From Marinobacter arenosus (GTDB lineage: Bacteria; Pseudomonadota; Gammaproteobacteria; Pseudomonadales; Oleiphilaceae): 64,000 bases of DNA. The translations under genes were made by a program, and so were the position numbers. Below the pieces are notes generated by a model. That model saw nothing but the letters and a program-made list of their open reading frames with translations, did not search any database and was not told where the DNA came from. The first letter of the stretch is position 1. The number at the start of each line of letters is the position of its first letter. Shown piece by piece: positions 39,432-48,532 of this stretch. Location of the stretch: positions 2,480,001 through 2,544,000 of the forward strand of contig NZ_JAHVAO010000001.1 of assembly GCF_019264345.1 (NCBI RefSeq), read 5' to 3'.

Positions 39432-42002
39432 ATGGCACAACTACCGAAACGCGCGAAAGTCGTGATCATTGGCCAGGGTGGTATCGTCGGTTCCTCGGTG
39501 GCCCACCATCTGATCCAACTGGGCTGGGACGACATCGTCGGGCTGGAGAAATCGGCCATTCCCACCGACATCGGCTCCACCTCACACGCGTCGGATTTCT
39601 GCTTCACCACGTCCCACGACAAACTGAACATCTACACCACGAAATACAGCCAGGCCTTCTACGAGCAACGCGGCAACTACGTGAGGTGTGGTGGCATGGA
39701 AGTGGCCCGCGTGGACGACGACGAGCGCATGGACGAATTGCGCCGCAAGGTCGGCTCGGGCAAGGCGTTCGGTACCAATGTCAGCCTGATTTCCCCGAGC
39801 CAGGCCAAGGAACGGTTTCCGTTGCTGGAGGAAAGCCAGATCCAGGGCGCCATGTGGGATCCGGATGCAGGCCTGGTGGTGCCGCGCTCCCAGAAGGTGG
39901 CGGGCGACCTGGTCGAGGAAGCCGTGGCAACCGGCAAGTTGCAGGCGTTCCCCTACACCCCCGCCACCCGAATCGATGTCCAGAATGGTCAGGTGCGGGG
40001 CGTTGAGACCGACAAGGGCTACATCGAAACCGAATACGTGGTGCTCGCCATGGGCATCTGGGGACCCCTGATGGCCTACACCGCGAACGCGGCGTTGCCG
40101 TTGATGCCGCTGGAGCACCCGCTGCTGTTCTTCGGCCCCTACGAGCCGTTGAGAGGCACCGGCAAGCAGATTGTCTATCCCCTGTTCCGCGACCAGGGCA
40201 ATTCCGCGTACGTCCGCGATACCGGGGACCCGACCACCACCGAGGGTGGCCGGATCGAATGGGGCTATTACGAGGCCGAGAACCCCAGGCTGGTGTACCC
40301 AGGCGCCATAGCCGAACCCGGCGAAGCCCGGATGTCGCCCTCCATGCGGGACCTGTCACTGGACCAGGTCATGGGCGCCTACGAGAAAGCCATTGAAATG
40401 ACGCCGATTCTGGGCGAACTGGGCTGGGAGGAGAAGCATTCGTTCAATGGCCTGCTGTCGGTGACGCCCGATGGCGGTTCGCTGATGGGGGAGTCGCCGG
40501 AGGTGCGCAACCTGTGGTTCTGCGAGGCGGTCTGGGTCAAGGACGGTCCGGGGGCCGGCAAGCTGCTGGCGGACTGGATGACCACCGGTCTGCCCGACAT
40601 GGACCCGCACAGCGTCGATATTGCCCGGCACTACCCGCTCCAGAAAACCCCGGCCTACGTGTACAACCGTTGCTACGAAACCGCCAAGAAGATCTACACG
40701 CCGGCGGTTCACCCACGGGAACCCTACCTGACCGGCCGACGCATGCGCACCAGTCCGTTCTACCCGAGGGAGGTAGAGCTCGGTGGTTACTTCATGGAAG
40801 CGGCCGGCTGGGAACGGGCCCATGGCTACGCCGCCAACGAGGCCACGCTGTTGCCCAAGTTCCGTGACCGCATTCCGGTGCGGGAAAACGAATGGGATGC
40901 CCGGCATTTCTGGGACGTCTCCAACGCGGAACAGCTGGAGATGAGCGAATCGGTCGGCATGATCAATCTGTCCCACTTCGCCATCTTCGACGTGTCCGGA
41001 GCCGACGCCGAAAGTTTGCTCGAGTTCCTGTCGGTGGCCAAGGTGGGCGGCACCCCCCCCCACGGCAAAGGCGTATACACCCATTTCCTGGATGCCCGGG
41101 GTGGCGTCCGTTCCGACCTGACCATCATCCGGCGCGGCGACGATGATTACCGGGTAGTCTGTGGCGGTGATACCGGGCACCGGGATTACTGCTGGATGAC
41201 GCGGATGGCCAGGCAACACGGCTTCGACAACCTCCGCATCGACGACCGTACCGATCACCTGGCCACCCTGGGCCTCTGGGGGCCGAAAGCCAGGGCGACC
41301 CTGGCGGCCCTGGTCAGTAACCCGGACGAGCTGTCCCTTGAGCGCTTCCCCTTTGCCACCGCCCGGGAACTGGAAGTTCAGGGCGTCCCCGTCTGGGCCT
41401 TCCGGATTTCCTACGTCGGTGAATCGGGCTGGGAGCTCTACTTCCCGTTCAGCTATGGCCTGAAAATCTGGGATCTGCTGTACGACGCCGGGGTGACCCC
41501 CGTGGGTATCGAGACCTACGCCAACTCCCGGCGACTGGAGAAGAGCCTGCGCCTGCAGAACGTCGACCTGGAAGTGGAATACAACCTGTACGAAGCCGGG
41601 CTGGCCCGGCCCAAGGTCAAGGACGCGGACTTCCATGGCAAGGAGGCTTACCTGCAACAGCGGGCGCTGTCCCGGCAGGCCGCCTACCTGTGCACCATGA
41701 CCATGACCGACCACCGTGACGCGACCGGCGTGTTGCGCTACCCGGTGGGGCAATGGCCCATCCTTGATCCGGCCACCCGGGAGGTACTGGTGGACCGTCA
41801 TGGGCGGCGATCCTACAACACCAGCATCGTCTGGGGCCCTTCCCTGGGCCGGAACATCCTGTTGGGCTACCTGCCGGATGAATACGCCCAGGAGGGCCGG
41901 GAACTGACCCTCGAGTATTTCGGGGAGCATTACCCGATCCGGGTGGAGGCGGTCGGTTACCGGGCCCTGCTGGATCCGGACAACGAGCGGGTGAAAGTCT
42001 GA
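39432..42002 (+). CDS. Dimethylglycine/sarcosine dehydrogenase-like flavoprotein with C-terminal GcvT domain
   Basis: An 856-residue DMGDH/SarDH-type enzyme. A FAD domain starts at VVIIGQGGIVGSSVAHHL; His52 in GSTSHAS matches the His that carries covalent FAD in mammalian DMGDH (GSTWHAAG). A linker domain (about 375-430) and a GcvT-like THF-binding part (GGVRSDLTI, WELYFPFSYG, GLARPKVKDADFHGKEAYL) follow. Such enzymes oxidatively N-demethylate a methylamine and pass the carbon to THF. The substrate here is unknown: dimethylglycine, sarcosine or another N-methylated osmolyte. The adjacent regulator and the convergent THF operon support a demethylation role. Confidence 0.85.
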   Translation: MAQLPKRAKVVIIGQGGIVGSSVAHHLIQLGWDDIVGLEKSAIPTDIGSTSHASDFCFTTSHDKLNIYTTKYSQAFYEQRGNYVRCGGMEVARVDDDERMDELRRKVGSGKAFGTNVSLISPSQAKERFPLLEESQIQGAMWDPDAGLVVPRSQKVAGDLVEEAVATGKLQAFPYTPATRIDVQNGQVRGVETDKGYIETEYVVLAMGIWGPLMAYTANAALPLMPLEHPLLFFGPYEPLRGTGKQIVYPLFRDQGNSAYVRDTGDPTTTEGGRIEWGYYEAENPRLVYPGAIAEPGEARMSPSMRDLSLDQVMGAYEKAIEMTPILGELGWEEKHSFNGLLSVTPDGGSLMGESPEVRNLWFCEAVWVKDGPGAGKLLADWMTTGLPDMDPHSVDIARHYPLQKTPAYVYNRCYETAKKIYTPAVHPREPYLTGRRMRTSPFYPREVELGGYFMEAAGWERAHGYAANEATLLPKFRDRIPVRENEWDARHFWDVSNAEQLEMSESVGMINLSHFAIFDVSGADAESLLEFLSVAKVGGTPPHGKGVYTHFLDARGGVRSDLTIIRRGDDDYRVVCGGDTGHRDYCWMTRMARQHGFDNLRIDDRTDHLATLGLWGPKARATLAALVSNPDELSLERFPFATARELEVQGVPVWAFRISYVGESGWELYFPFSYGLKIWDLLYDAGVTPVGIETYANSRRLEKSLRLQNVDLEVEYNLYEAGLARPKVKDADFHGKEAYLQQRALSRQAAYLCTMTMTDHRDATGVLRYPVGQWPILDPATREVLVDRHGRRSYNTSIVWGPSLGRNILLGYLPDEYAQEGRELTLEYFGEHYPIRVEAVGYRALLDPDNERVKV

Positions 42003-42140
42003 GGACAGTGTGACGCCGGCTCGGAGCGGTCCCGGCATTGCCCGATTGACCAATGGCAACTACTGTTAAAGTCAGGCGGCCCTGTCTGACGGATCGGATT
42101 GGGGCCGCGGCTAGACCCTCCAACCTGCGGAGGTTGTAAC

Positions 42141-43247
42141 GTGGCCAGCGAGAGCGGTTTTGGCGCCATCCAATCTGCCAACGTGCCCTACCGGGTCGGC
42201 TTTCTGCTGGTCGACAACTTCACGCTGATTGCCCTGGCGACGGCCGTTGAACCACTGCGGGTGGCGAACCAGCTGGCCGGCTCCGAACTTTATTCCTGGA
42301 AATTGTTAACGGCCGGGGGCCGGACCGTTCGCGCCAGCGACGGCATGGCCGTCATGCCAGACGCCGCGCTTCGGGATGATGACCACTTCGACCTGATCAT
42401 GGTTGTCGGCGGCGTTGACGTTATCCACAGCTTTTCCTCGGCGGAGATCCGCTGGCTGCAGCGGCAGGCGCGCCACCATGTCCTGCTGGGCGCCGTTTGC
42501 ACGGGGGCCTACATCCTCGCCAGCGCCGGCCTGCTGGACGGCTATTCCTGCAGTGCTCACTGGGAGTGTCTGGAAGCCATTCAGGAGCGCTTCCCTCGGG
42601 TACAGACCAACAACCGGCTCTTTACAGTCCTGCAGGAGCGGATGACTTGCACCGGCGGTACCGTGCCCATGCACATGATGCTCAGCTTCCTGGCCCGTCG
42701 CCATGGCCGGGAACTGAGTACCGCGGTCTCGCACATGTTCGTGTGTGACCGGGTGCGGGAAGAGTCGGACCCGCAGCCAGTGTCCATGCTGCCCAGGCTG
42801 GCCCGTTCCCAGCCCAGGCTCGTCGAAGTGGCCCAGTTGATGGAGGCCAACATCGAAGAGCCGATCGAGCTGGGCGAGTTGGCCGCGCTGGCAGGCACTT
42901 CCCGCCGCCAGCTCGAACGCCTGTTCCTGAAACACCTGGGCTGCACACCGTCCCGGTACTACCTTCGGGTTCGCCTCAATCGTGCCCGCCGCATGCTGAA
43001 ACAGACCTCGTGTTCGATCGTCGAGATCGCCTCCATGTGCGGGTTCGTCTCGGCCACCCATTTCAGCCGTTGTTACCGCAAAACCATGGGCCGGGCGCCG
43101 CGGCAGGAACGGGTGGAAGTCTGGACACCGGCGGACTCGGCCACCGACCCCGGGCAGACCCTGCCGTCGTCTTCCCGTGAGGCGCTCAAGCGCGCCAGCT
43201 CGGAGCCGACCTACGGCACTCTCGAAAAAAACGTGGACTCAGGTTAG
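42141..43247 (+). CDS. GbdR-like AraC/GlxA-family transcriptional regulator
   Basis: A 368-residue regulator with an N-terminal DJ-1/PfpI-like domain (YRVGFLLVDNFTLIALATAVEP; LLGAVCTGAYIL) and a C-terminal AraC double helix-turn-helix (LAALAGTSRRQLERLF; IVEIASMCGFVSATHFSRCYRK). It resembles GbdR of Pseudomonas, which senses glycine betaine/dimethylglycine, in sequence and length (about 367). I choose GTG at 42141, with GGAGG upstream, over a TTG at 42099. Its end overlaps the fhs stop by 9 nt in convergent orientation. It likely controls both the flavoprotein gene and the facing THF operon. Confidence 0.85.
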   Translation: MASESGFGAIQSANVPYRVGFLLVDNFTLIALATAVEPLRVANQLAGSELYSWKLLTAGGRTVRASDGMAVMPDAALRDDDHFDLIMVVGGVDVIHSFSSAEIRWLQRQARHHVLLGAVCTGAYILASAGLLDGYSCSAHWECLEAIQERFPRVQTNNRLFTVLQERMTCTGGTVPMHMMLSFLARRHGRELSTAVSHMFVCDRVREESDPQPVSMLPRLARSQPRLVEVAQLMEANIEEPIELGELAALAGTSRRQLERLFLKHLGCTPSRYYLRVRLNRARRMLKQTSCSIVEIASMCGFVSATHFSRCYRKTMGRAPRQERVEVWTPADSATDPGQTLPSSSREALKRASSEPTYGTLEKNVDSG

Positions 43248-44975
43248 CCCGACGACCAGCCCGTTCTCATCCAGGGATATATCCAGGGCCGCCGGCCGGC
43301 GTGGCAGGCCCGGCATGGTCATGATGTCGCCACAGACCGCCACCACGAATCCGGCACCCGCAGCCAGGCGCACTTCCCTGACCGGCAGCGTGTGACCGGA
43401 GGGCGCCCCCAGTAACGCCGGATCGACCGAGAAACTGTACTGGGTTTTGGCAATGCAGACCGGCAGGTACCCGAATCCCAGGGCCTCGAATTCCCGGAGC
43501 TGTTGCCGGGCCTGGGAAGTGAACTCGACGTGGCCGGCGTGATAGATGCGGGTGGCGATGGTTTCGATCTTATCGGCCAGGGGCAGGTTGTCGTCATACA
43601 GGAAACGCACCGCTGGTGGCTCGTCGTTGAGCTGGTCGAGCACGGCCTGGGCCAGTTCCGTTGCGCCCTCGCCCCCTGTGGCCCAGTGGTCCGCGGGTAC
43701 GGCCCGCACGCCCAGGTTCCGGCAGATGGCCCGGATCAGATCGATCTCCTCGTCGGTGTCGCCGGGGAAGCAGTTGATGCACACCACCGGGTTCAGCCCG
43801 AACTGGTGCAGGTTGCTGATGTGGCGTTCCAGGTTCGCGGACCCGGCACGCACCGCGTTCAGGTCCGGTTCCGACAGCCGGCTACGGGCCACACCGCCCT
43901 GCATCTTCAGGGCGCGAACGGTGCACACCAGGACCGCGGCATCGGGTTGCAGCCCCGAATGCAGGCATTTGATGTCGATGAACTTCTCCGCCCCCAGGTC
44001 GGCCCCGAAGCCTGCCTCGGTAACCACGACGTCGTTCAGCGCCAGCGCCGCGCGCGTGGCGTTGACCGAGTTGCAGCCGTGGGCGATGTTGGCGAACGGT
44101 CCACCATGGATGAACACCGGATTGTGCTCCAGGCTCTGCACCAGGTTCGGCTGCAGGGCCTCTTTCAAGAGCACCGACAACGCGCCCTCCATGCCCAGGT
44201 CGCGGACCGTGACTGGCGAGTTGTCGGAGCGCCGGCCGATAATCATGTTGCCCAGTCGCCGGCGCAGGTCCAAGTGGCCTTCGGCCAGGCACAGAATGGC
44301 CATGATCTCGGACGACACGGTGATGTCGAACCCGGTTTCCCGGGGCACGCCATGAGCCTTGCCACCGAGTCCGCAGACGAGGTTGCGCAGCGACCGATCG
44401 GTCAGGTCCAGCACCCGGCGCCAGCTGACCAGACGCGGATCCAGGCCGGCCTCGTTGCCCCAGTGGATGTGGTTGTCGATCAGCGACGCCAACAGGTTGT
44501 GGGCCGTGGTAATGGCGTGGAAATCGCCATTGAAATGCAGGTTGATGTCCTCCATCGGAATGACCTGGGCGCGCCCGCCACCGGCCGCACCGCCCTTCAT
44601 GCCGAAGCAGGGGCCGAGGGAGGGTTCCCGCAGGCATACCGAGGCGTTCACGCCCAGGCGATTGAGCCCGTCGTTCAGCCCCACGCTGGTGGTGGTCTTG
44701 CCTTCACCGGCCGGGGTCGGTGTCATGGCGGTGACCAGGACCAGCTTGCCGCGCGCGGCGGTATCGGAGGTATCGACATAGGCCATGTCGAGCTTGGCCT
44801 TGTAGTGGCCGAAGGGCACGAGGCTCTCGGCCGGCAACCCGAACCTTCGCTGGGCCAGCAACAGGATGGACTGGGGCTGGACCGACCGGGCAATGTCAAT
44901 GTCCGTTCCCGGCGGTGCCGGGGTGTCGTCGAGCAGGCGGGCGTCGGTGGCCTGTTCACTGTATCGCGGAGCCAT
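43239..44975 (-). CDS. fhs: Formate-tetrahydrofolate ligase
   Basis: A 578-residue ATP-dependent ligase that interconverts formate plus THF and 10-formyl-THF. The nucleotide motif is TPTPAGEGKTTTSVGL. REPSLGPCFGMKGGAAGGG and FGADLGAEKFIDIKC are family blocks, and the length matches. In this operon it would run in reverse, releasing formate and ATP from methyl groups oxidised on THF, as in LigM/DmdA-type demethylation. The start overlaps the MetF-like gene by 20 nt. No folD is visible in the window. Confidence 0.95.
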   Translation of the reverse strand: MAPRYSEQATDARLLDDTPAPPGTDIDIARSVQPQSILLLAQRRFGLPAESLVPFGHYKAKLDMAYVDTSDTAARGKLVLVTAMTPTPAGEGKTTTSVGLNDGLNRLGVNASVCLREPSLGPCFGMKGGAAGGGRAQVIPMEDINLHFNGDFHAITTAHNLLASLIDNHIHWGNEAGLDPRLVSWRRVLDLTDRSLRNLVCGLGGKAHGVPRETGFDITVSSEIMAILCLAEGHLDLRRRLGNMIIGRRSDNSPVTVRDLGMEGALSVLLKEALQPNLVQSLEHNPVFIHGGPFANIAHGCNSVNATRAALALNDVVVTEAGFGADLGAEKFIDIKCLHSGLQPDAAVLVCTVRALKMQGGVARSRLSEPDLNAVRAGSANLERHISNLHQFGLNPVVCINCFPGDTDEEIDLIRAICRNLGVRAVPADHWATGGEGATELAQAVLDQLNDEPPAVRFLYDDNLPLADKIETIATRIYHAGHVEFTSQARQQLREFEALGFGYLPVCIAKTQYSFSVDPALLGAPSGHTLPVREVRLAAGAGFVVAVCGDIMTMPGLPRRPAALDISLDENGLVVGLT

Positions 44976-45894
44976 TGAGCTGTCTCCTGCGGTCCTCCAC
45001 GGACCGGCTGTGTTCGTGAATCCACTGCGCCGACTGGCGCAAACCGCCGAATGGAAACAGATGTATCCCCTTCAGGAGGGTGTCGGGGTTGTCCCGACAA
45101 TACTGGACCAGGGATCGCACCATGCCGTCTGGCCGCCAGGCGCGCAGCAATCTGGTGCTGCCGGGCTGGCGCAGCAGCAGGCGGGTCGAATTGCCGATGC
45201 CGCACTGGCTGGCATAGGCCATCAGGGTCCGCACCCGTGTGGGTCCGGCCAGGCCAATGTAAACCGGCACCTCTTGCAGGAGGGTCCCCAGCCTCTGCAG
45301 CCAGTCGATCACGATCTGGGCATCGAAGGTGAACTGGGTCACCACCCACAACCGGATTCCGGCCGCTCGGGCATACTCCTGCTTGATGTCGAGGGCCCGG
45401 GTCAGCGTGGCCCGGTCGACCCTTGGATGGCCGTCAGGGTGCGCTGCGAACCCGATCCCGTGAAACCGGAACCGGGACAGGATGCCGGACTCGAGCACCG
45501 CCAGGGTATCCGGGAAGGGACCGGCCACGGTGTCCCGATCGCCGGCGATCAGCAGCAACCGGTCAACCTGACTGTCCTGAAGCCGGCCCAGCCAGTCCTC
45601 CAGTTGCCACTGGCTCTCCACCATCCGGGCCGGCAGGTGCGGCACAGGTTGCATGCCCAGTGCCAGCAGCCGGGCGCAGGCCGCCAGGGTGTCGTCGAAC
45701 TGTCCGGACGGGAGGAACGGCACGTACACCGGGGTTCCGGCGGGCAGCAGCTGTGGCAGCTGTTCGGCCTGCAGGATCTGGCGGGGCGTCGCTTCGATCG
45801 ACGCCGATCCCACCAGCGCCTGCAGGCGCCGGTTGTACGCCTCGCCCGGCTCTACCGGGGCTGGTCCCGCCGTGGATTGATTGGCCAATGTCAT
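44956..45894 (-). CDS. Methylenetetrahydrofolate reductase-like protein
   Basis: A 312-residue TIM-barrel protein of the MetF family. Recognisable features include RLLLIAGDRD (the L-x-x-GD motif), FHGIGFAAHPDGHPRVDRATL and WVVTQFTFDAQIVIDWL. It is more diverged than biosynthetic MetF. Between a GcvT-like demethylase and fhs it would oxidise 5-methyl-THF to methylene-THF, as proposed for MetF of aromatic O-demethylation gene sets. The electron acceptor is unknown. It lies 39 nt downstream of the demethylase and overlaps fhs. Confidence 0.85.
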   Translation of the reverse strand: MTLANQSTAGPAPVEPGEAYNRRLQALVGSASIEATPRQILQAEQLPQLLPAGTPVYVPFLPSGQFDDTLAACARLLALGMQPVPHLPARMVESQWQLEDWLGRLQDSQVDRLLLIAGDRDTVAGPFPDTLAVLESGILSRFRFHGIGFAAHPDGHPRVDRATLTRALDIKQEYARAAGIRLWVVTQFTFDAQIVIDWLQRLGTLLQEVPVYIGLAGPTRVRTLMAYASQCGIGNSTRLLLRQPGSTRLLRAWRPDGMVRSLVQYCRDNPDTLLKGIHLFPFGGLRQSAQWIHEHSRSVEDRRRQLNGSAIQ

Positions 45895-45933
45895 AACGCG
45901 TCACCCCTGGTGATCCGGTCACGGCGCCGGTGG

Positions 45934-47295
45934 TCAGTCCGCAAAATCAATGCCTTTGGCGCGTGCACGCTCCCGCGCATTCGGATTCACCGAGGGCCGG
46001 AAGGGCACTTCCACCACTTCCGCCTCGACGTCTGTCGACCCATCCGGCGCGGCGTACTCTATCGGCAGGTGCACCGTCAGCCGCGTACCGATGCCGCGCA
46101 GGTCAAACGGCACATAGGCCAGGGCGATGTTGGTTTCCAGTTCCGGTGAGTACCAGGGAGACGTGACGTAGCCTTCGGCCGGGCGCCCCTTCGGTCCGCT
46201 GATCAGCCAGAAGTCGTTGGAGTAATCGGTGACCGGCCCGCCCCCGAAACGGATCCCCACCATGGTGTGGGTGAATGGCGGGTGGCCGGCATCCAGCTGC
46301 TCACGGACCTGCTCGAGTTTCTGTTTGCCGATGTAGTCCGCGTCCTTGTTGCGTGGCACCTGGTAGGCCAGGTTGCACTGGAACGGCAGTGTCTCCGCGT
46401 CCACGTCCTGGCCCCAGGACAGGATGCCGGCGGCAATGCGGCGGTGGTGGGCCGGGGCGATGACCCGGAGGTTGTGGGTTTCCCCGGCCGCCAGCACGGC
46501 GTACCAGACGTCCTCGGCGTACCTGGTGGCGTCCTTGAGGTAGATCTCGTAGCCCTTCTCGCCGGTGAAACCGGTCTGGGACACGATCACGTCGCGCCCG
46601 GCCAGCTGGCCCTCCATCAGGCCGTAGTAGGGCAGGTCACGGACCTGTTCCCCAAACAGGTCGGTCATCAGGGCTTCGGATTTGGGGCCCTGAATCTGCA
46701 GCGGCGCCACGTCGATCTCGGCGATGCTGACATTGAAGCCCATGCCGATGTTGACGCCCCGCAACCAGAGCTCCAGATCACTGTCAGACAGGGAGAACCA
46801 GAACTCGTCCTCCGCCACCCGCAGCAGGACCGGGTCATTGAGGACACCGCCGTCCTCGTTGCAGAGGATGACGTATTTGCCCCGCATGGGTTTGATTTTG
46901 GTCGCGTCGCGGGTAATGACGTAGTTCACGAAGCGTTCGGCATCCGGGCCCTTGACCTGGATCTGGCGCTCGACCGCGACGTTCCAGAGCGTGACGTCGT
47001 TGATCAGGGCTTCGTACTCCACCATGGCGCCGCCTTCCTCGGGCCGGACGTAGCCCCGGGGATGATACATCCGGTTGTACACCGTCGCGCGCCAACAGCC
47101 GGCCTCGTAAGCCAGGTGCCAGTACGGCGACTTGCGTACCCGCGTGGAGATCAACATCTCCACCGGCGTCGGGCCGGATTGCCGAAGGTTGATGGGAACC
47201 TTGCGATCGCTCTGGTCGACGGTGTCGGGTTGCCGGGCGACACCGGCGCGTTGTTGCGGATGATCCTGCAGTGCTTGCTCGATTTTGACAGCCAT
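45934..47295 (-). CDS. DmdA/LigM-like tetrahydrofolate-dependent demethylase (GcvT family)
   Basis: A 453-residue GcvT-fold protein. The core resembles DMSP demethylase DmdA (R-x-SPY, TVYNRMYHP, LWNVAVERQIQVKGPDA, GGVLNDPVLLRV) more than glycine-cleavage GcvT. It is about 80 residues longer than DmdA and near the length of the aromatic O-demethylase LigM. It should move a methyl group from an unidentified S-, N- or O-methyl donor to THF. I choose the ATG at 47295 (GGGGAGA upstream) over a frame extension to 47367. It heads the demethylase-MTHFR-fhs operon. Confidence 0.85.
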   Translation of the reverse strand: MAVKIEQALQDHPQQRAGVARQPDTVDQSDRKVPINLRQSGPTPVEMLISTRVRKSPYWHLAYEAGCWRATVYNRMYHPRGYVRPEEGGAMVEYEALINDVTLWNVAVERQIQVKGPDAERFVNYVITRDATKIKPMRGKYVILCNEDGGVLNDPVLLRVAEDEFWFSLSDSDLELWLRGVNIGMGFNVSIAEIDVAPLQIQGPKSEALMTDLFGEQVRDLPYYGLMEGQLAGRDVIVSQTGFTGEKGYEIYLKDATRYAEDVWYAVLAAGETHNLRVIAPAHHRRIAAGILSWGQDVDAETLPFQCNLAYQVPRNKDADYIGKQKLEQVREQLDAGHPPFTHTMVGIRFGGGPVTDYSNDFWLISGPKGRPAEGYVTSPWYSPELETNIALAYVPFDLRGIGTRLTVHLPIEYAAPDGSTDVEAEVVEVPFRPSVNPNARERARAKGIDFAD

Positions 47296-47538
47296 GGCTA
47301 TCTCCCCTTTTGGCGGGTTGCTGATAGCATCAATGTGACCGCGTTTGGCGCTGGCGGGTGGAACCATTACGACATGGAAGCGACCAAAAGCGTCAAGGCC
47401 TTATAGCCGGGGCGAAGACTCTCATGCTGAATTCATATAACTGTCCTGGATTCAGATCCTTATACTGTGTCGCCCGGGGCTGGCTCGCGGACACCATGAT
47501 CTCAGTCACCCAACGTATCCGATAATGAGAGAGCGAAT

Positions 47539-47856
47539 ATGAGCGGACCTGACAAGCCCAAAGTCATCGGTGAGGAGTGGAGCGACGAGCGAGTAAAAAG
47601 CTTTCTCGCCATTGAGCCCTACGATTCGGCCAAGAACCCTGACTTCAACGCCCTGCTGAAAGCCTACCAGGCCATGCGCGCCGAAGATTTCGAGCGGTTT
47701 ATCGGCTTCTTCGTGGAGGCTGGCCGCGACCTGAACGCGGTGAGTGAAAGCGGCGAAACTATCCTGGACATCATCTCTGAGCATCGCCGAAGTGTGGAGT
47801 ATGCCAAGGCCCTCGAGCAGGCCGGCGCAAAACGGACGGCCGCGGCCGGGAACTGA
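47539..47856 (+). CDS. PA4642-family conserved protein
   Basis: A 105-residue cytoplasmic protein, mostly helical, with no signal or membrane segment. The start GPDKPKVIGEEWSDERVKSF and the region ETILDIISEHRRSVEYA match the small PA4642-type family of pseudomonads and relatives, whose function is unknown. It lies divergently from the demethylase operon, and its stop codon sits inside a GC-rich hairpin (47840-47868). Confidence 0.75.
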   Translation: MSGPDKPKVIGEEWSDERVKSFLAIEPYDSAKNPDFNALLKAYQAMRAEDFERFIGFFVEAGRDLNAVSESGETILDIISEHRRSVEYAKALEQAGAKRTAAAGN

Positions 47857-47868
47857 TTCCCGGCGCGG
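47840..47868. terminator. GC-rich hairpin over the 3' end of the PA4642-type gene
   Basis: An inverted repeat (CCGCGGCCGGGAA / TTCCCGGCGCGG, one bulge, 4-nt loop) includes the stop codon. It lies between two convergent genes. There is no T-run, so its role in termination is uncertain. Confidence 0.4.
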
Positions 47869-47892
47869 CTGCCAGTGTGGAAAGGCGGAGCG

Positions 47893-48345
47893 TTACTGTA
47901 CGTCCACCTCGATGGCTTTCGGTTCCTTCGGCTCGGCCTTCTGCAGCGTGAGGCTCAGCACACCATCCTTGAAATTGGCCCTGACACTGTTTTCATCGAC
48001 GTTGTCGGGCAAGGTAAACCGGCGCAGGAAGCTGCCATAGAACCGCTCGACACGGTGGTGCTTCTTATCCCCGGATTCCTCTTCGTGCTTGCGTTCGCCT
48101 TCGATGCTCAGAACGCCATCGTGTACGGTCACCTTGACGTCGTCCTTGGACATGCCCGGCAACTCGGCATCGATGGTGAATGCCTCCGGGGTTTCCTTGA
48201 TGTCGACGGCCGGTGACCAGTCGCTGCGGCTGAACAGGTCCTTACCCTCGCGCTCGTTGGCGCGGGCCAGGCCGAACATTCGGTTGTAGCGGTTCATCAG
48301 GTCTTCGAATTCACTGACCGGATTCCAGCGGGTTATGTTGCTCAT
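47893..48345 (-). CDS. Hsp20/IbpA-class small heat-shock protein
   Basis: A 150-residue chaperone with an alpha-crystallin domain (about residues 45-140): DIKETPEAFTIDAELPGMSKDDVKV, then FKDGVLSLTLQKAEPKEPKAIEV, where GVLSLTL is the conserved C-terminal block. It would hold unfolded proteins during stress. A strong GAGGAGGG site precedes the ATG. A sigma-32-like promoter lies about 120-150 nt upstream. Confidence 0.94.
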   Translation of the reverse strand: MSNITRWNPVSEFEDLMNRYNRMFGLARANEREGKDLFSRSDWSPAVDIKETPEAFTIDAELPGMSKDDVKVTVHDGVLSIEGERKHEEESGDKKHHRVERFYGSFLRRFTLPDNVDENSVRANFKDGVLSLTLQKAEPKEPKAIEVDVQ

Positions 48346-48464
48346 GGGAATACCCTCCTCATCACGATAACGAATCTGTAAGTTGTTTCTCAGCTTCGCT
48401 CGCGGAACTGTCTAACACCGGTGGCGCCCTCCGGATGGTTATCCGTGAACTTCTGCTATTACCG

Positions 48465-48493
48465 AATGTAGGCGCCGATGAGGCGTTTTCAAG
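48465..48493 (-). promoter_or_regulatory. Sigma-32 (RpoH)-type promoter of the small heat-shock gene
   Basis: On the minus strand, CTTGAAA (48487-48493) is followed after 14 nt by CCTACATT (48465-48472), close to the heat-shock consensus CTTGAAA-N13/14-CCCCATNT. It lies 120 nt upstream of the hsp20 start. A consensus match only. Confidence 0.6.
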
Positions 48494-48532
48494 GGGGCTT
48501 CTGCCTGAATTTTGACCAGCGTCAATCCGCTT

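Noticed and set aside
40356..42059. A 567-codon minus-strand frame opposite the flavoprotein gene
   Set aside because: The plus-strand flavoprotein is unambiguous; the antisense product has no motifs.
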